The notes under the pieces were generated by a model that was not told the origin of the DNA, ran no database searches, and saw only the letters and a list, made by a program, of their open reading frames with translations. Shown here in pieces: positions 54,176-62,693 of a stretch of 64,000 bases of DNA (within the stretch, counting starts at the first letter, position 1; the number at the start of each line of letters is the position of its first letter). The position numbers were made by a program, and so were the translations under genes. Source of the DNA: Sphingomonadaceae bacterium (GTDB taxonomy: Bacteria > Pseudomonadota > Alphaproteobacteria > Sphingomonadales > Sphingomonadaceae); NCBI GenBank assembly GCA_947451145.1, contig CANFXW010000007.1, positions 1 to 64,000 on the forward strand, given 5' to 3'.

Positions 54176-55350
54176 GCAACCCACCCCTTCGGCTCGCGCG
54201 GCATCTCGAGCATGCGCTCGGCGATGATATTGCGCTGCACTTCCTCGCTGCCTGCGGCGATAGTCCAGGCGTAGCTGTTCATGAAATCGGCCATCCAGTT
54301 ACCGGTGTTGAGATCGCCAAATGTGATCGGCTTGCGGTATTGCTCGTCCATACCCCCCAGCCGGATGCCGAACAGCGAGTATTCCCGCAGCACCCGCGAA
54401 TAGGTGTTCTTGACGATCGAGGCATCACCGACACGCTCGATCCCGTTCATCCGGTTCTGAAGGAACTGGTCGGCAACCGCGCAGGCGGCGTCACAGCGGG
54501 TAACGAGTTGGCCAAAGTCACGGACTATGCCAGCGTCTTCGGCGCGCCCGCTCGACCCGATCATTTCGGCGAAGCGGTGCAGGTTGCCGCGCATGCGGTA
54601 AGACAGTTCCATCAGCGTCAGGCCGCGTTCGGCGGATAGAGTGGCCTGAGTTACCGCCCAGCCTTCGCCTTCTTCGCCCACGCGCTGGGAAACCGGAACT
54701 TCGACGTTATCGAGGAAAATTTCGCAATATTCCTCGTCGCCCTGGATCTGGTTGATCGGCCGCACGGTGACGCCCGGGGCCTTCATGTCCATCAGCAGGA
54801 AGGTGATCCCGGCCTGTTTTGCGTTCTCTGTTGAAGTGCGGACCAGCAACATGCACATGTCGGCATATTGCGCCATGGTTGACCAGATCTTCTGGCCGTT
54901 GACGACGTAGACGTCACCCTTGCGCTCTGCCTTGCACTTCAGGGCCGCTAGGTCTGATCCGGCGCCCGGCTCGGAAAAGCCCTGGCACCAGGTTTCACCT
55001 TTCAGGATCGCCGGAAGGTGACGGGCTTTCTGTTCCTCTGTGCCGCATTCCATCAGGGTGGAAGCGGTGTGGTAGGTAGTGACGAACGACAGCAAAAGGC
55101 GAGGAGTATCGGCCGCAGCCAGCTCCTCATAGATCACCTTTTGCTCGGCTAGGCTGCGCCCGCCGCCGGGCCATTCTGCAGGCCAGTGCGGGATCGCGTA
55201 ACCGGCATCCACCAGTTTCAGGAACCATTGCCGCTGGCTTTCGGCAAAGGCCTTATGCTCGGCAATATCGCGCCAGCCTTGCGGGGCGTTGGCAGCGAGC
55301 CAGTTGCGGATCTCCGTGCGGAGTGCGTCAAGGTGGTTGGTGTCAGTCAC
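54172..55350 (-). CDS. Acyl-CoA dehydrogenase, partner of the 53153 gene
   Basis: 392-residue ACAD. It has the FAD/substrate motif GFSEPGAGSDLAAL near residue 127, NGQKIWSTMAQYADM near 151 and the C-terminal AGSEEVQRNIIAERMLEMP. It would introduce a double bond into a branched or ring-linked acyl-CoA as a heterotetramer with the next gene, coupled through ATGA. It is the first gene of this minus-strand unit. The Rieske-like gene 111 bp upstream has the same orientation. Confidence 0.92.
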   Translation of the reverse strand: MTDTNHLDALRTEIRNWLAANAPQGWRDIAEHKAFAESQRQWFLKLVDAGYAIPHWPAEWPGGGRSLAEQKVIYEELAAADTPRLLLSFVTTYHTASTLMECGTEEQKARHLPAILKGETWCQGFSEPGAGSDLAALKCKAERKGDVYVVNGQKIWSTMAQYADMCMLLVRTSTENAKQAGITFLLMDMKAPGVTVRPINQIQGDEEYCEIFLDNVEVPVSQRVGEEGEGWAVTQATLSAERGLTLMELSYRMRGNLHRFAEMIGSSGRAEDAGIVRDFGQLVTRCDAACAVADQFLQNRMNGIERVGDASIVKNTYSRVLREYSLFGIRLGGMDEQYRKPITFGDLNTGNWMADFMNSYAWTIAAGSEEVQRNIIAERMLEMPREPKGWVA

Positions 55351-55460
55351 GCAGGCGTTAATGCCGCCTGTTCAGGATGAGTGGAAGGGGGGAGGCGGCG
55401 CATATCGCCCGCACGTCAGGTAAGTGCCTTCACCGAATCCGGATCATCCAGCGCACCGCA

Positions 55461-55802
55461 TCAAAGCGCAATCTCGATCACATCGCCGCTGATCCGCACG
55501 GGCCAAGTCTGGATCGGCTGGGTGGCGGGCGGATTCATCGCCTCGCCGGTCGCGAGATCAAACCGTGCGCCATGAATGGGGCAAGCGATCCAGCCCGCCC
55601 GCATCCGGCCGCAGTCCAGCTTTTCCTCGGCATGGCTACACAAATTTTCGACCGCAAAGATGCGATCGACCGAGTTGCATAGCAGCACCTCTACGCCGTT
55701 CACCTCGATCAGCTTTTTTGATCCCGGAGGAACTTCGGCCAGCGAGGCCACGGCAACAAAACCCGACACGTAAACGGTCTCCTCATCATCGGCTGCGCGC
55801 AT
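55461..55802 (-). CDS. Rieske [2Fe-2S] ferredoxin-like protein
   Basis: 113 residues. The cluster ligands are visible as CSH (in ENLCSHAEEKL) and CPIHG (in WIACPIHGARFDLATGEA), the Cx1H...Cx2H pattern of Rieske ferredoxins of oxygenase systems. It could carry electrons to the P450 or to a Rieske oxygenase encoded elsewhere; no terminal Rieske oxygenase is in the window. The ATG at 55802 begins just ahead of the Rieske fold; neither it nor 55871 has a good ribosome site. It is divergent from the FAD dehydrogenase at 55940. Confidence 0.87.
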   Translation of the reverse strand: MRAADDEETVYVSGFVAVASLAEVPPGSKKLIEVNGVEVLLCNSVDRIFAVENLCSHAEEKLDCGRMRAGWIACPIHGARFDLATGEAMNPPATQPIQTWPVRISGDVIEIAL

Positions 55803-55939
55803 CTGTGTGTGCAACTGGCCTTTTGCGCAATCCGCGCTTGCCGCCAAGGCCCTGCGCAAACAATTTGTCATGCCGGTGAAGTCATTTCGTCGCGGCCAAG
55901 GAAATCCGATACCAGCGAAATAAGATTTGGGAGACGGGC

Positions 55940-57664
55940 GTGGGCACTGACGTGATTGGGGGCGAGACCTTCGATGTTGTGGTGATCGGATCAGGGGCCG
56001 CTGGTGCCATGGCGGCCTTGCGTTCAGCCGAGCAGGGGCTTTCGGTGCTGATTGTCGAAAAAGCACAGAAGTTTGGCGGAACCAGCGCAACATCGGGCGG
56101 TGTCATGTGGATTCCCAACCATGGCCTTGGCGGGGCGGATGACAGCCGGGAATCGGTGATGGAATACCTTGCCAGCGTCATTTCGGGGCCGGTGAACGCT
56201 GAAAAGCTCGACGCATATGTCGATCAGGCACCCAAAATGGCGCACTACCTGAAGGAAAGCGGGGTGGAACTGATCGTTTCCCCCTGGCCCGACTATTTCC
56301 CTGACAAGCCCGGTGCGCGATCGGATCGTTCGCTGATTTGCCCGACCTATGACGGGCGGCGGCTCGGTGATGATCGCTATGCCCTGATGCGCGAGCAGTT
56401 CAACCGCTTCAAGCTGTTCAGCCGCTATGCCATGGACCTTACTGAAACTTTTGCCCTTATGATGCAACAGAAGGGCTGGCGCGGAGTCGCCGCGAATGTG
56501 ATCCGGCGTTACTGGATGGATCGTGGCACGCGAAAGGTATCGGGTCGTGACCGGCGCTTTACCCAAGGCGCAGCGCTACTTGGCGCGACCTATGAGGCGG
56601 TGTTCAAGAAGGGTGTCCAGCTGCGCACCGAAACCAAACTGGAAAGCCTCCTCGTCGACAAGGCTGGCAAGGTTACCGGGGTTGAGGTGAGCAATTTCGG
56701 CCGCCGGTACACGATTAACGCCCGGCATGGCGTGGTGCTCGCAGCTGGCGGGTTCGAATGGAATCAGGAACTGCGTGACCGGTTCTATCCGGTACCGGGC
56801 CTGATCAACCATAGCTCTACCCCCGAAGGTGCCAATCGCGGAGAGGCGCTGCTGGCCGCAGAAAAGCTGGGGGCAGCAACCGAGCACACCAGGGAGGGTT
56901 GGTGGATTCCGACCATGTCCCTGCCGATGCCCAAGGCCTCGAATTTCCACGAAACACATCAGGCAGCCTTTGACGTGGGCCGTCCATGGTCGGTTTGCGT
57001 CAACCGCAACGGCGTGCGCTTTGTCGACGAGGCGATTGGTTATGACAGCTTCGGACAAGCTATGGTCGATGACCACCTCAAGACTGGGGCCAACTGCCCC
57101 TGCTGGCTGGTGTTCGATGGCAAGTTCCGCGCCAAATTCAGCGCGGGCGGCCTGATGCCCTGGGCACATACGCCAGAGCACAAGGTGCCGGCCGACTGGT
57201 GGGACCACTACGTTTTCCGCGCCGATACCATTGAAGCACTGGCGATGAAAATCCACGTTCCTGTCGACGCGTTGAAGCAGACCGTCAGCAACATGAACGG
57301 CTATGCCAAGACCGGCGTCGATCCGGAATTCGGGCGTGGCGGCAACATCTATGACCAGTTCTTCGGCGACCCCACTGTTTCGCCCAACCCCAACCTTGGC
57401 CCCATCGACAAGGCCCCTTTCTATGCCGTGGCGATCAACAACGGCGATTTGGGCACCAAGGGCGGCATCAAGACTGATGCAAGGGCGCGGGTACTCAAGG
57501 GCGATGGCTCGGCGATTGAAGGGCTTTATGCAGCGGGTAACTCTTCGGGCAATCCCTTCGGCAACTGCTATCCCGGCGCGGGCGGCACGATTGGCCCCGC
57601 CATGACCTTCGGCTTCATCGCCGCCAACGACATCGCCGAACGCTCGGGCAACCAGCGCGGCTAA
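55940..57664 (+). CDS. FAD-dependent dehydrogenase, 3-ketosteroid dehydrogenase-like, copy 2
   Basis: 574 residues. It has the FAD Rossmann motif VVVIGSGAAGAMAAL near residue 13, GGTSATSGGVMWIPNH near 48 and PWPDYFPDKPGARSDRS near 117, matching the substrate-side segment of KstD enzymes. The late motif reads PFYAVAINNGDLGTKGG, i.e. with the Tyr and LGTKGG typical of delta-1 dehydrogenases, unlike copy 1. It would introduce a ring double bond next to a ketone. The GTG start at 55940 has GGGAGAC upstream. An SDR gene follows 18 bp downstream. Confidence 0.87.
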   Translation: MGTDVIGGETFDVVVIGSGAAGAMAALRSAEQGLSVLIVEKAQKFGGTSATSGGVMWIPNHGLGGADDSRESVMEYLASVISGPVNAEKLDAYVDQAPKMAHYLKESGVELIVSPWPDYFPDKPGARSDRSLICPTYDGRRLGDDRYALMREQFNRFKLFSRYAMDLTETFALMMQQKGWRGVAANVIRRYWMDRGTRKVSGRDRRFTQGAALLGATYEAVFKKGVQLRTETKLESLLVDKAGKVTGVEVSNFGRRYTINARHGVVLAAGGFEWNQELRDRFYPVPGLINHSSTPEGANRGEALLAAEKLGAATEHTREGWWIPTMSLPMPKASNFHETHQAAFDVGRPWSVCVNRNGVRFVDEAIGYDSFGQAMVDDHLKTGANCPCWLVFDGKFRAKFSAGGLMPWAHTPEHKVPADWWDHYVFRADTIEALAMKIHVPVDALKQTVSNMNGYAKTGVDPEFGRGGNIYDQFFGDPTVSPNPNLGPIDKAPFYAVAINNGDLGTKGGIKTDARARVLKGDGSAIEGLYAAGNSSGNPFGNCYPGAGGTIGPAMTFGFIAANDIAERSGNQRG

Positions 57665-57682
57665 GCCTTTCAGGAGAATACC

Positions 57683-58450
57683 GTGAGTTCAGCAAAAGTA
57701 GCCATCGTCACCGGCGCAGCAGGCGGTATCGGCGCGGCCATCGTTCGCAGGCTTGGCGCAAGCGGCGTGCGCGTGCTCGGTACCGGGCGCAATGCGGAAA
57801 AACTGCAGGCGCTGAAAGACCAGCTGGGTTCCAGCATGGTCTTTGAATTCTACGCGGCCGACATTACCAGCGACCATGCCCCCAAAGCCATTGTTGACGC
57901 GGCAATCGCCGCGTTCGGGCGGCTGCACATTCTGGTCAACAATGCCGGATCATTCAACTTTGGCCCAGTGCATATCACCACCGATGATATGCTAGACGAA
58001 GTGCTCGGCATCTCGCTGCGCGCGCCATTCCGCCTGTGCCGAGAGGCCATGGCGCATATCGGTGAGGGCGGTTCAATCCTGTTCATCGGCTCAACCTGGG
58101 GGCTCTATGGCACGCCCGGCGGCGGGGCCTACAGCACGGTCAAGGCCGGACAGATCGGCCTGATGCAGACTATGGCCGCCGAATATGGCCCACGCGGCAT
58201 CCGTTCCAACTATATCGCCCCCACCGTCGTTCGCACCGAGATGACCGAGGCCTATTGGGACCTCAACTTCTTCCGCCGCACCAACCACGAACTGACCCCG
58301 TTGCCGCGCGAATGCTCGACCGAAGATGTTGCCAACATGGTGGCTTTTCTGGCCTCTGACGAAGCGGCGATGGTCAACGGACAGACGATAGCCGTGGACG
58401 GCGGGGTATCCAGCACCCGCTATCTGTCACCCGAGGCCATTGGTCGCTGA
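57683..58450 (+). CDS. Short-chain dehydrogenase/reductase
   Basis: 255-residue classical SDR with a GTG start behind CAGGAG. It has TGAAGGIGAAIVRRLGASG near 9-27, NNAG near 90, the catalytic Ser in FIGSTWG and Tyr/Lys as YSTVK, and ends with the C-terminal DGG stretch. It is co-transcribed with the KstD-like copy 2 and probably handles the ketone or hydroxyl next to the double bond formed by that enzyme. It is convergent with the hydratase gene, 9 bp away. Confidence 0.87.
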   Translation: MSSAKVAIVTGAAGGIGAAIVRRLGASGVRVLGTGRNAEKLQALKDQLGSSMVFEFYAADITSDHAPKAIVDAAIAAFGRLHILVNNAGSFNFGPVHITTDDMLDEVLGISLRAPFRLCREAMAHIGEGGSILFIGSTWGLYGTPGGGAYSTVKAGQIGLMQTMAAEYGPRGIRSNYIAPTVVRTEMTEAYWDLNFFRRTNHELTPLPRECSTEDVANMVAFLASDEAAMVNGQTIAVDGGVSSTRYLSPEAIGR

Positions 58451-58459
58451 TTTTGTGGA

Positions 58460-59284
58460 TCAGACTTCGGGCAAATCCTTCGGGATCCAGTTCGGCTCGC
58501 GCTTTTCCATGAAGGCATTCATGCCCTCTCGCACTTCCGCGCCATAGGCGAGACTGGCAAACATCGTTTCATAGTCGATCTGGGCATATTGCTGGTTGAG
58601 CATCCGCTTCACATGGGCGCGGGCCTCTGGACCGGTTTGCAGCACTTCAGTGGCAGCTCTCAGCGCTTCAGCGCGCAGTTGATCGTGCGGAACCACGCGG
58701 CTGATCATGCCGATCCGCTGTGCCTCAGCCGCGTCGATCTTGCGCGCCGAGAGCAACAGATCGCGCGCCTGCGCCATGCCGACATGGGCGGGCAGAACGG
58801 CAGCATAGGTGGCATCAATGATCCCGCGCAGCAATTCCGGCACACGAAACGTCGCGCGTTCGCTGACCACGGCAATGTCGCTCAGCATTGCGATCAGCAA
58901 GCCGCCAGCCTGACAGATTCCGTTAACCGCGCTGATCACCGGCGCAATCGATTCGCGGATGGCGACAAAGGGCAGGGTCTCGTATGTGAAGCCTTCCGGT
59001 ACCTTCTGGTCACCAGGCTCATAGCGCCCGCCCAGATCTCCACCGGGCGAAAAGACATCGTCAGTCCCTGTGATAATCAGCGCGCGCAGATCGTTGTTCT
59101 TGTCATTTACGATCCGCACCGCCCGTTTGATGCCGAAATACATCGCCGGGGTCAGCGCATTGCGCGCCTTTGGACGGTCAATCGTGCACCAAAGAATTGG
59201 CCCTTGTGCTTCGAGCTTGAGGCATTCTGCTCCGACGTCCATTTTCATCTGCTCCGGCAAGGCGTTTTGTGCCTTGTGCGACAT
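58460..59284 (-). CDS. Enoyl-CoA hydratase/isomerase
   Basis: 274-residue crotonase-fold enzyme. Oxyanion residues lie in SPGGDLGG near 77 and VNGICQAGGLLIAMLSDI near 120; a Glu follows in RVPELLRGII near 150, close to where the hydratase glutamate usually lies. It would act on an enoyl-CoA from one of the ACADs. The ATG at 59284 has no good ribosome site, and ATGs at 59248 or 59242 next to GGAG are likely alternatives. It is divergent from the FAH-family gene, with an operator-like site at 59328 between them. Confidence 0.85.
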   Translation of the reverse strand: MSHKAQNALPEQMKMDVGAECLKLEAQGPILWCTIDRPKARNALTPAMYFGIKRAVRIVNDKNNDLRALIITGTDDVFSPGGDLGGRYEPGDQKVPEGFTYETLPFVAIRESIAPVISAVNGICQAGGLLIAMLSDIAVVSERATFRVPELLRGIIDATYAAVLPAHVGMAQARDLLLSARKIDAAEAQRIGMISRVVPHDQLRAEALRAATEVLQTGPEARAHVKRMLNQQYAQIDYETMFASLAYGAEVREGMNAFMEKREPNWIPKDLPEV

Positions 59285-59327
59285 GCGGCGGGTGGCGACA
59301 ATGCTTTGGACATGCCAAGGCCGGTGC

Positions 59328-59343
59328 TATCGCCGGTGCGGTT
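59328..59343. promoter_or_regulatory. Candidate operator TATCGC-CGGT-GCGGTT (one core mismatch)
   Basis: A near-copy of the WATCGC-N4-GCGATW palindrome (one base differs in the right half) between the divergent hydratase and FAH-family genes. It is the last copy before the pho genes. Confidence 0.4.
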
Positions 59344-59370
59344 GGCACTTCGCGGTTGGAGACGGGTTCG

Positions 59371-60237
59371 ATGAAGATTTGCCGGTTTACGCTGAAGTCC
59401 GATCCTGACTGCGCGCCGCGACTGGGCGTTGTGATTGACGACGCTGTCCGCGATGTGACGGCAATCACCGAGCTGTTACCCGCCCAGCTCTGGCCATTAC
59501 CTTTTGGCGATCAGTTGATTGCCGCCCTGCCAGTTCTGTTCGCACGATTGGCGGCGCTCGCTGAACTGGCAAAGCCGATTGATCTGCAAGCCGTCTCGCT
59601 GCTCTCACCCGTCGCCAATCCGGCCAAGTTCGTATGCGGTGCAGGCAACTGGAAGCACCATGGCGCACCGTTCGGCATGATGGGCTTCATGGGCAAGGCC
59701 GTAACGTCACTGGCAGGCCCCGGTGAGGGCGTGCAACTGCGCTGGCCTGATCGCGATACCTTGTACGAGCCCGAACTCGCCATGATCATCGGTAGGGAAT
59801 GCAGCAATGTCAGCGCAGCGGATGCGCTGGACTATGTCGCAGGCTATGCCTGCGCGTTCGACATGACGCTGAAGCCAGAGCGGGAAGACTGGGCGTTTTG
59901 CAAATCCTTCGACAGCTATGGCGTGCTTGGCCCTTGGCTGGTGACGGCAGACGAATTGGCTGATCCATCCGCGCTGGGCTATCAGTTCCACGTCAATGGC
60001 GAACTGCGCGGCGAGCGGACTTTCGCCGATCTCACCGGCAACCCGGCGCAGATGATCGCCTTTGCTTCCACCGCGATGACGCTCTATCCGGGGGACATCG
60101 TGCTTTCCGGTGCAGCGGACGTTGCACCAGTGGCAGTGGGTGACGTCATGACCTTGAACATCCCCGGCATCGGCACGATGGAAACCACCGTCAGCATCTC
60201 GTCCCAAGCCCGTTCAGCTTCGCAATTGGCCTCATGA
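59371..60237 (+). CDS. Fumarylacetoacetate hydrolase (FAH)-family protein
   Basis: 288 residues with the FAH catalytic domain in the C-terminal two thirds. The signature EPELAMIIGRECSNVSAADALDY near residue 129 supplies metal-ligand glutamates; FCKSFDSYGVLGPWLV follows near 175, then LYPGDIVLSGAADVAP near 240. Family members hydrolyse or decarboxylate/hydrate C-C bonds of 2,4-dioxo or 2-hydroxy-dienoate acids. It could act on a late ring-cleavage product. The ATG at 59371 begins KICRFTL. Its stop overlaps the phoR start by 4 bp (ATGA), so an unrelated regulator is coupled to a catabolic gene. Confidence 0.85.
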   Translation: MKICRFTLKSDPDCAPRLGVVIDDAVRDVTAITELLPAQLWPLPFGDQLIAALPVLFARLAALAELAKPIDLQAVSLLSPVANPAKFVCGAGNWKHHGAPFGMMGFMGKAVTSLAGPGEGVQLRWPDRDTLYEPELAMIIGRECSNVSAADALDYVAGYACAFDMTLKPEREDWAFCKSFDSYGVLGPWLVTADELADPSALGYQFHVNGELRGERTFADLTGNPAQMIAFASTAMTLYPGDIVLSGAADVAPVAVGDVMTLNIPGIGTMETTVSISSQARSASQLAS

Positions 60238-61238
60238 CTTATCCAGATCCCCAGCTTTTGCGATTTGTGCCCACCCCGGCCTTCGTGGTCGAGAACGGCC
60301 ATGTCTGCTTTGCCAATGCCGCAGCACGGGCGCTGCTCGGCGCGCATATCGTAGGTGACGATGTGCGGATTGCCCTCCGCGATCCCAAGGCGATTGCCGC
60401 GATCACATCGATCAAAGGTGGCTCGGAAACGATTGAGGGACTGTCGGTAAAGGGCAGTCGCTGGCGGCTGACCTGTCATGTGCTGGGCACCGATGCCCGG
60501 CTGATTATCCTTGAGGATCAATCCGTCCGGGTCAGTGTCGCGCGGGCCCATGCCGATTTCGTTGCCAATGCCAGCCACGAACTGCGTACACCCCTGGCCG
60601 CGATTCTTGGCTATGTTGAAACGCTGGAAGACAACAAGGCCGGCGCAGACGAGACCACCCGCAAGCGCTTCCTCGGCATTATCCGCCATGAAGCGCGTCG
60701 GATGCAGGCGCTGATCGAGGACCTTATGTCGCTTAGCCGCATCGAAGCGGTAAAGCATGAAGCGCCAACCGAACCGGTTGACCTGATCGCGCTGGCTGGC
60801 GAAGCCGCGAGCGAATTTCACGGGCGAGCCGAGATTGAATTCACCAGCAATGCCGAAAGCGCGATTGTTGCGGGAGATCGATCACAGTTGGTGCAGGTTT
60901 TGCGCAACCTGATCGACAACGCGCGCAAGTACGGCAAACCTGATGCTCCGATCCGGCTTTCGATAGAAGTCACCGAATCGGGCCGGGTCGAGGTTATGGT
61001 CCGTGATGAGGGCGAGGGGATTGCGCCCGAACATCTGCCACGACTGACCGAGCGCTTTTACCGCGCTGATACCGGCCGCAGCCGCGCGGTGGGTGGCACG
61101 GGCCTGGGCCTCGCCATCGTCAAACATATTGTCGAGCGGCATCGTGGCCGCTTCGACATAATGAGCCGCAAGGGGCAGGGCACTACTGCCTCGATTATCC
61201 TGCCACTTCACGGCCAGGGAACAATGTCATCAAAGTGA
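60234..61238 (+). CDS. phoR: PhoR-like sensor histidine kinase, no membrane segment
   Basis: 334 residues. A PAS-like N-terminal sensor (about 1-95) is followed by the HisKA motif with phospho-acceptor His115 in NASHELRTPLAAILGY, then the ATP-binding domain with N box NLIDNARKYG, G1 RDEGEGI, F box and G2 GTGLGLAI. No transmembrane helix is evident, unlike typical PhoR proteins, so it should be cytosolic and sense through PhoU or another partner. It controls PhoB, encoded downstream, in phosphate limitation. The start overlaps the FAH-family stop. I assign phoR by context with phoU-phoB. Confidence 0.85.
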   Translation: MTYPDPQLLRFVPTPAFVVENGHVCFANAAARALLGAHIVGDDVRIALRDPKAIAAITSIKGGSETIEGLSVKGSRWRLTCHVLGTDARLIILEDQSVRVSVARAHADFVANASHELRTPLAAILGYVETLEDNKAGADETTRKRFLGIIRHEARRMQALIEDLMSLSRIEAVKHEAPTEPVDLIALAGEAASEFHGRAEIEFTSNAESAIVAGDRSQLVQVLRNLIDNARKYGKPDAPIRLSIEVTESGRVEVMVRDEGEGIAPEHLPRLTERFYRADTGRSRAVGGTGLGLAIVKHIVERHRGRFDIMSRKGQGTTASIILPLHGQGTMSSK

Positions 61239-61241
61239 CAC
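61225..61241 (+). promoter_or_regulatory. Candidate Pho box TGTCAT-N5-TGACAC upstream of phoU
   Basis: Two PhoB-like half-sites lie exactly 11 bp apart start-to-start (61225 and 61236), overlapping the end of phoR and about 47 bp before phoU. The second half-site differs from the TGTCAT consensus at two positions. Confidence 0.35.
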
Positions 61242-61287
61242 GGCGCGGTAATATGACACAGCGCGAAGCAGGGGGAACACCGGCCAT

Positions 61288-61974
61288 ATGGCAAGCAGCA
61301 GCGGATTTACGCAGGAAATCGGGCAGTTACGCGGACTGATTGCCGAAATGGGCGGTCTTGCCGAAGTGGCAATCCGCGATGCCATCGATTCCCTGACACG
61401 CCACGATCTGGTGCTGGCGCAGACTGTCGTCGCGGGTGATGCCCGGATCGACGCTCTCGAAGCAGAGGTTGACCGGTTGGCCGTGCGTGTGATCGCACTG
61501 CGCGCTCCTATGGCCGATGATCTCCGCGACGTAATTGCTGCGCTCAAGATTTCCGGCGTGGTCGAACGTATCGGTGACTATGCCAAGAACATCGCAAAGC
61601 GCGTCGGCAAGATCGAGACGATCAACAAATTCCAGCCACTCACGCTGATCCCTGCGATGGCAGCGATTGCCCAGGGCATGGTTCATGACGTGCTGAACGC
61701 CTATGCCGCGCGCGATGCCGATCTGGCGATTGAAGTGGTCAACCGCGACGAAAAGCTCGACAATTTTTACGAATCGATCTTTCGCAACCTCGTCAGCCAC
61801 ATGATGGAAAACCCGGCAACGATCAGTTCGGCTGCAGAGCTGCTGTTTGTAACCCGCAGCATCGAGCGGATTGGCGACCACGCTACCAACGTTGCGGAAA
61901 TGGTCTATTTCGCCGCGACAGGCCTCTATTATTCCGACCGCGACCTGCCCGGCGGCGACGAAAAGGTAATTTGA
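61288..61974 (+). CDS. phoU: Phosphate signalling complex accessory protein PhoU
   Basis: 228-residue all-helical PhoU with two homologous three-helix halves. The motifs VNRDEKLDNFYESIFRNL near residue 152 and ERIGDHATNVAEMVYF near 193 contain the metal-binding E-x3-D and D-type residues of PhoU; ERIGDYAKNIAKRV near 92 is the first copy. PhoU links phosphate status to the PhoR kinase. No pst transporter genes are adjacent, whereas in many bacteria they lie between phoR and phoU. The stop overlaps the phoB start by 1 bp. Confidence 0.95.
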   Translation: MASSSGFTQEIGQLRGLIAEMGGLAEVAIRDAIDSLTRHDLVLAQTVVAGDARIDALEAEVDRLAVRVIALRAPMADDLRDVIAALKISGVVERIGDYAKNIAKRVGKIETINKFQPLTLIPAMAAIAQGMVHDVLNAYAARDADLAIEVVNRDEKLDNFYESIFRNLVSHMMENPATISSAAELLFVTRSIERIGDHATNVAEMVYFAATGLYYSDRDLPGGDEKVI

Positions 61975-62660
61975 TGGCCGCCTCGATTCTCATTGTCGAA
62001 GATGACGTTGCTCTCTCCGAGTTGATCGAATGGAATCTGAAGTCGGAGGGTTATGACGTCCGCAAGACGCCGGACGGCGAAGAAGCGCTGATCATGGTGC
62101 GCGAGCAGATGCCCGATGCAATCATCCTCGACTGGATGATCGAGAATATCCCGGGCATCGAAGTCTGTCGTCAGCTGCGCCGCGAAAAGGAAACTTCCAA
62201 GGTTCCGATCATCATGCTTACCGCACGCGGCGAGGAAGAGGATCGCATACGCGGCCTTAAGACTGGCGCTGATGACTATGTAACCAAACCATTTTCCCCC
62301 AAAGAACTGCTCGCGCGGATCGAAGCATTACTGCGTCGCAGCCGGCCATCGCTTTCCGGCGATCTGCTGAGCGTGGGGAATCTCGAGCTTGATACGGCAG
62401 CTCATCGGGTGCGCAGGAACGGTGAATCGCTGCACCTTGGCCCAACCGAATTCCGTCTGTTGCGGCATCTGATGGAGCGCCCGGGCCGGGTCCATTCGCG
62501 CCAGCAATTGATCGATGCCGTGTGGGGTCTCGACAGCGAGATCGACGAGCGCACGGTGGACGTACACGTGCGCCGCTTGCGCAAGGCGATCGATGTCGAT
62601 GGCGAGGAAAGCTTGGTCCGCACGGTTCGCGCGGCCGGCTATTCGATGGGCGGAAATTAG
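61974..62660 (+). CDS. phoB: PhoB, phosphate regulon response regulator
   Basis: 228 residues. The receiver domain has the acidic pocket (ILIVEDD), the phospho-acceptor Asp53 in IILDWMIENIPG and the conserved Lys in VTKPFSPKEL near 107. A winged-helix OmpR/PhoB-type DNA-binding domain follows at about 130-225 (LGPTEFRLLRHLMERPGRV and DERTVDVHVRRLRKAI). The ATG at 61974 gives a TGATG overlap with phoU; a TTG at 61971 is possible but less likely. It is the likely binder of the Pho-box candidates at 61225 and 62694. Confidence 0.95.
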   Translation: MAASILIVEDDVALSELIEWNLKSEGYDVRKTPDGEEALIMVREQMPDAIILDWMIENIPGIEVCRQLRREKETSKVPIIMLTARGEEEDRIRGLKTGADDYVTKPFSPKELLARIEALLRRSRPSLSGDLLSVGNLELDTAAHRVRRNGESLHLGPTEFRLLRHLMERPGRVHSRQQLIDAVWGLDSEIDERTVDVHVRRLRKAIDVDGEESLVRTVRAAGYSMGGN

Positions 62661-62693
62661 TTGGCCTGACACTGCAGGCAATGATGCATTACC

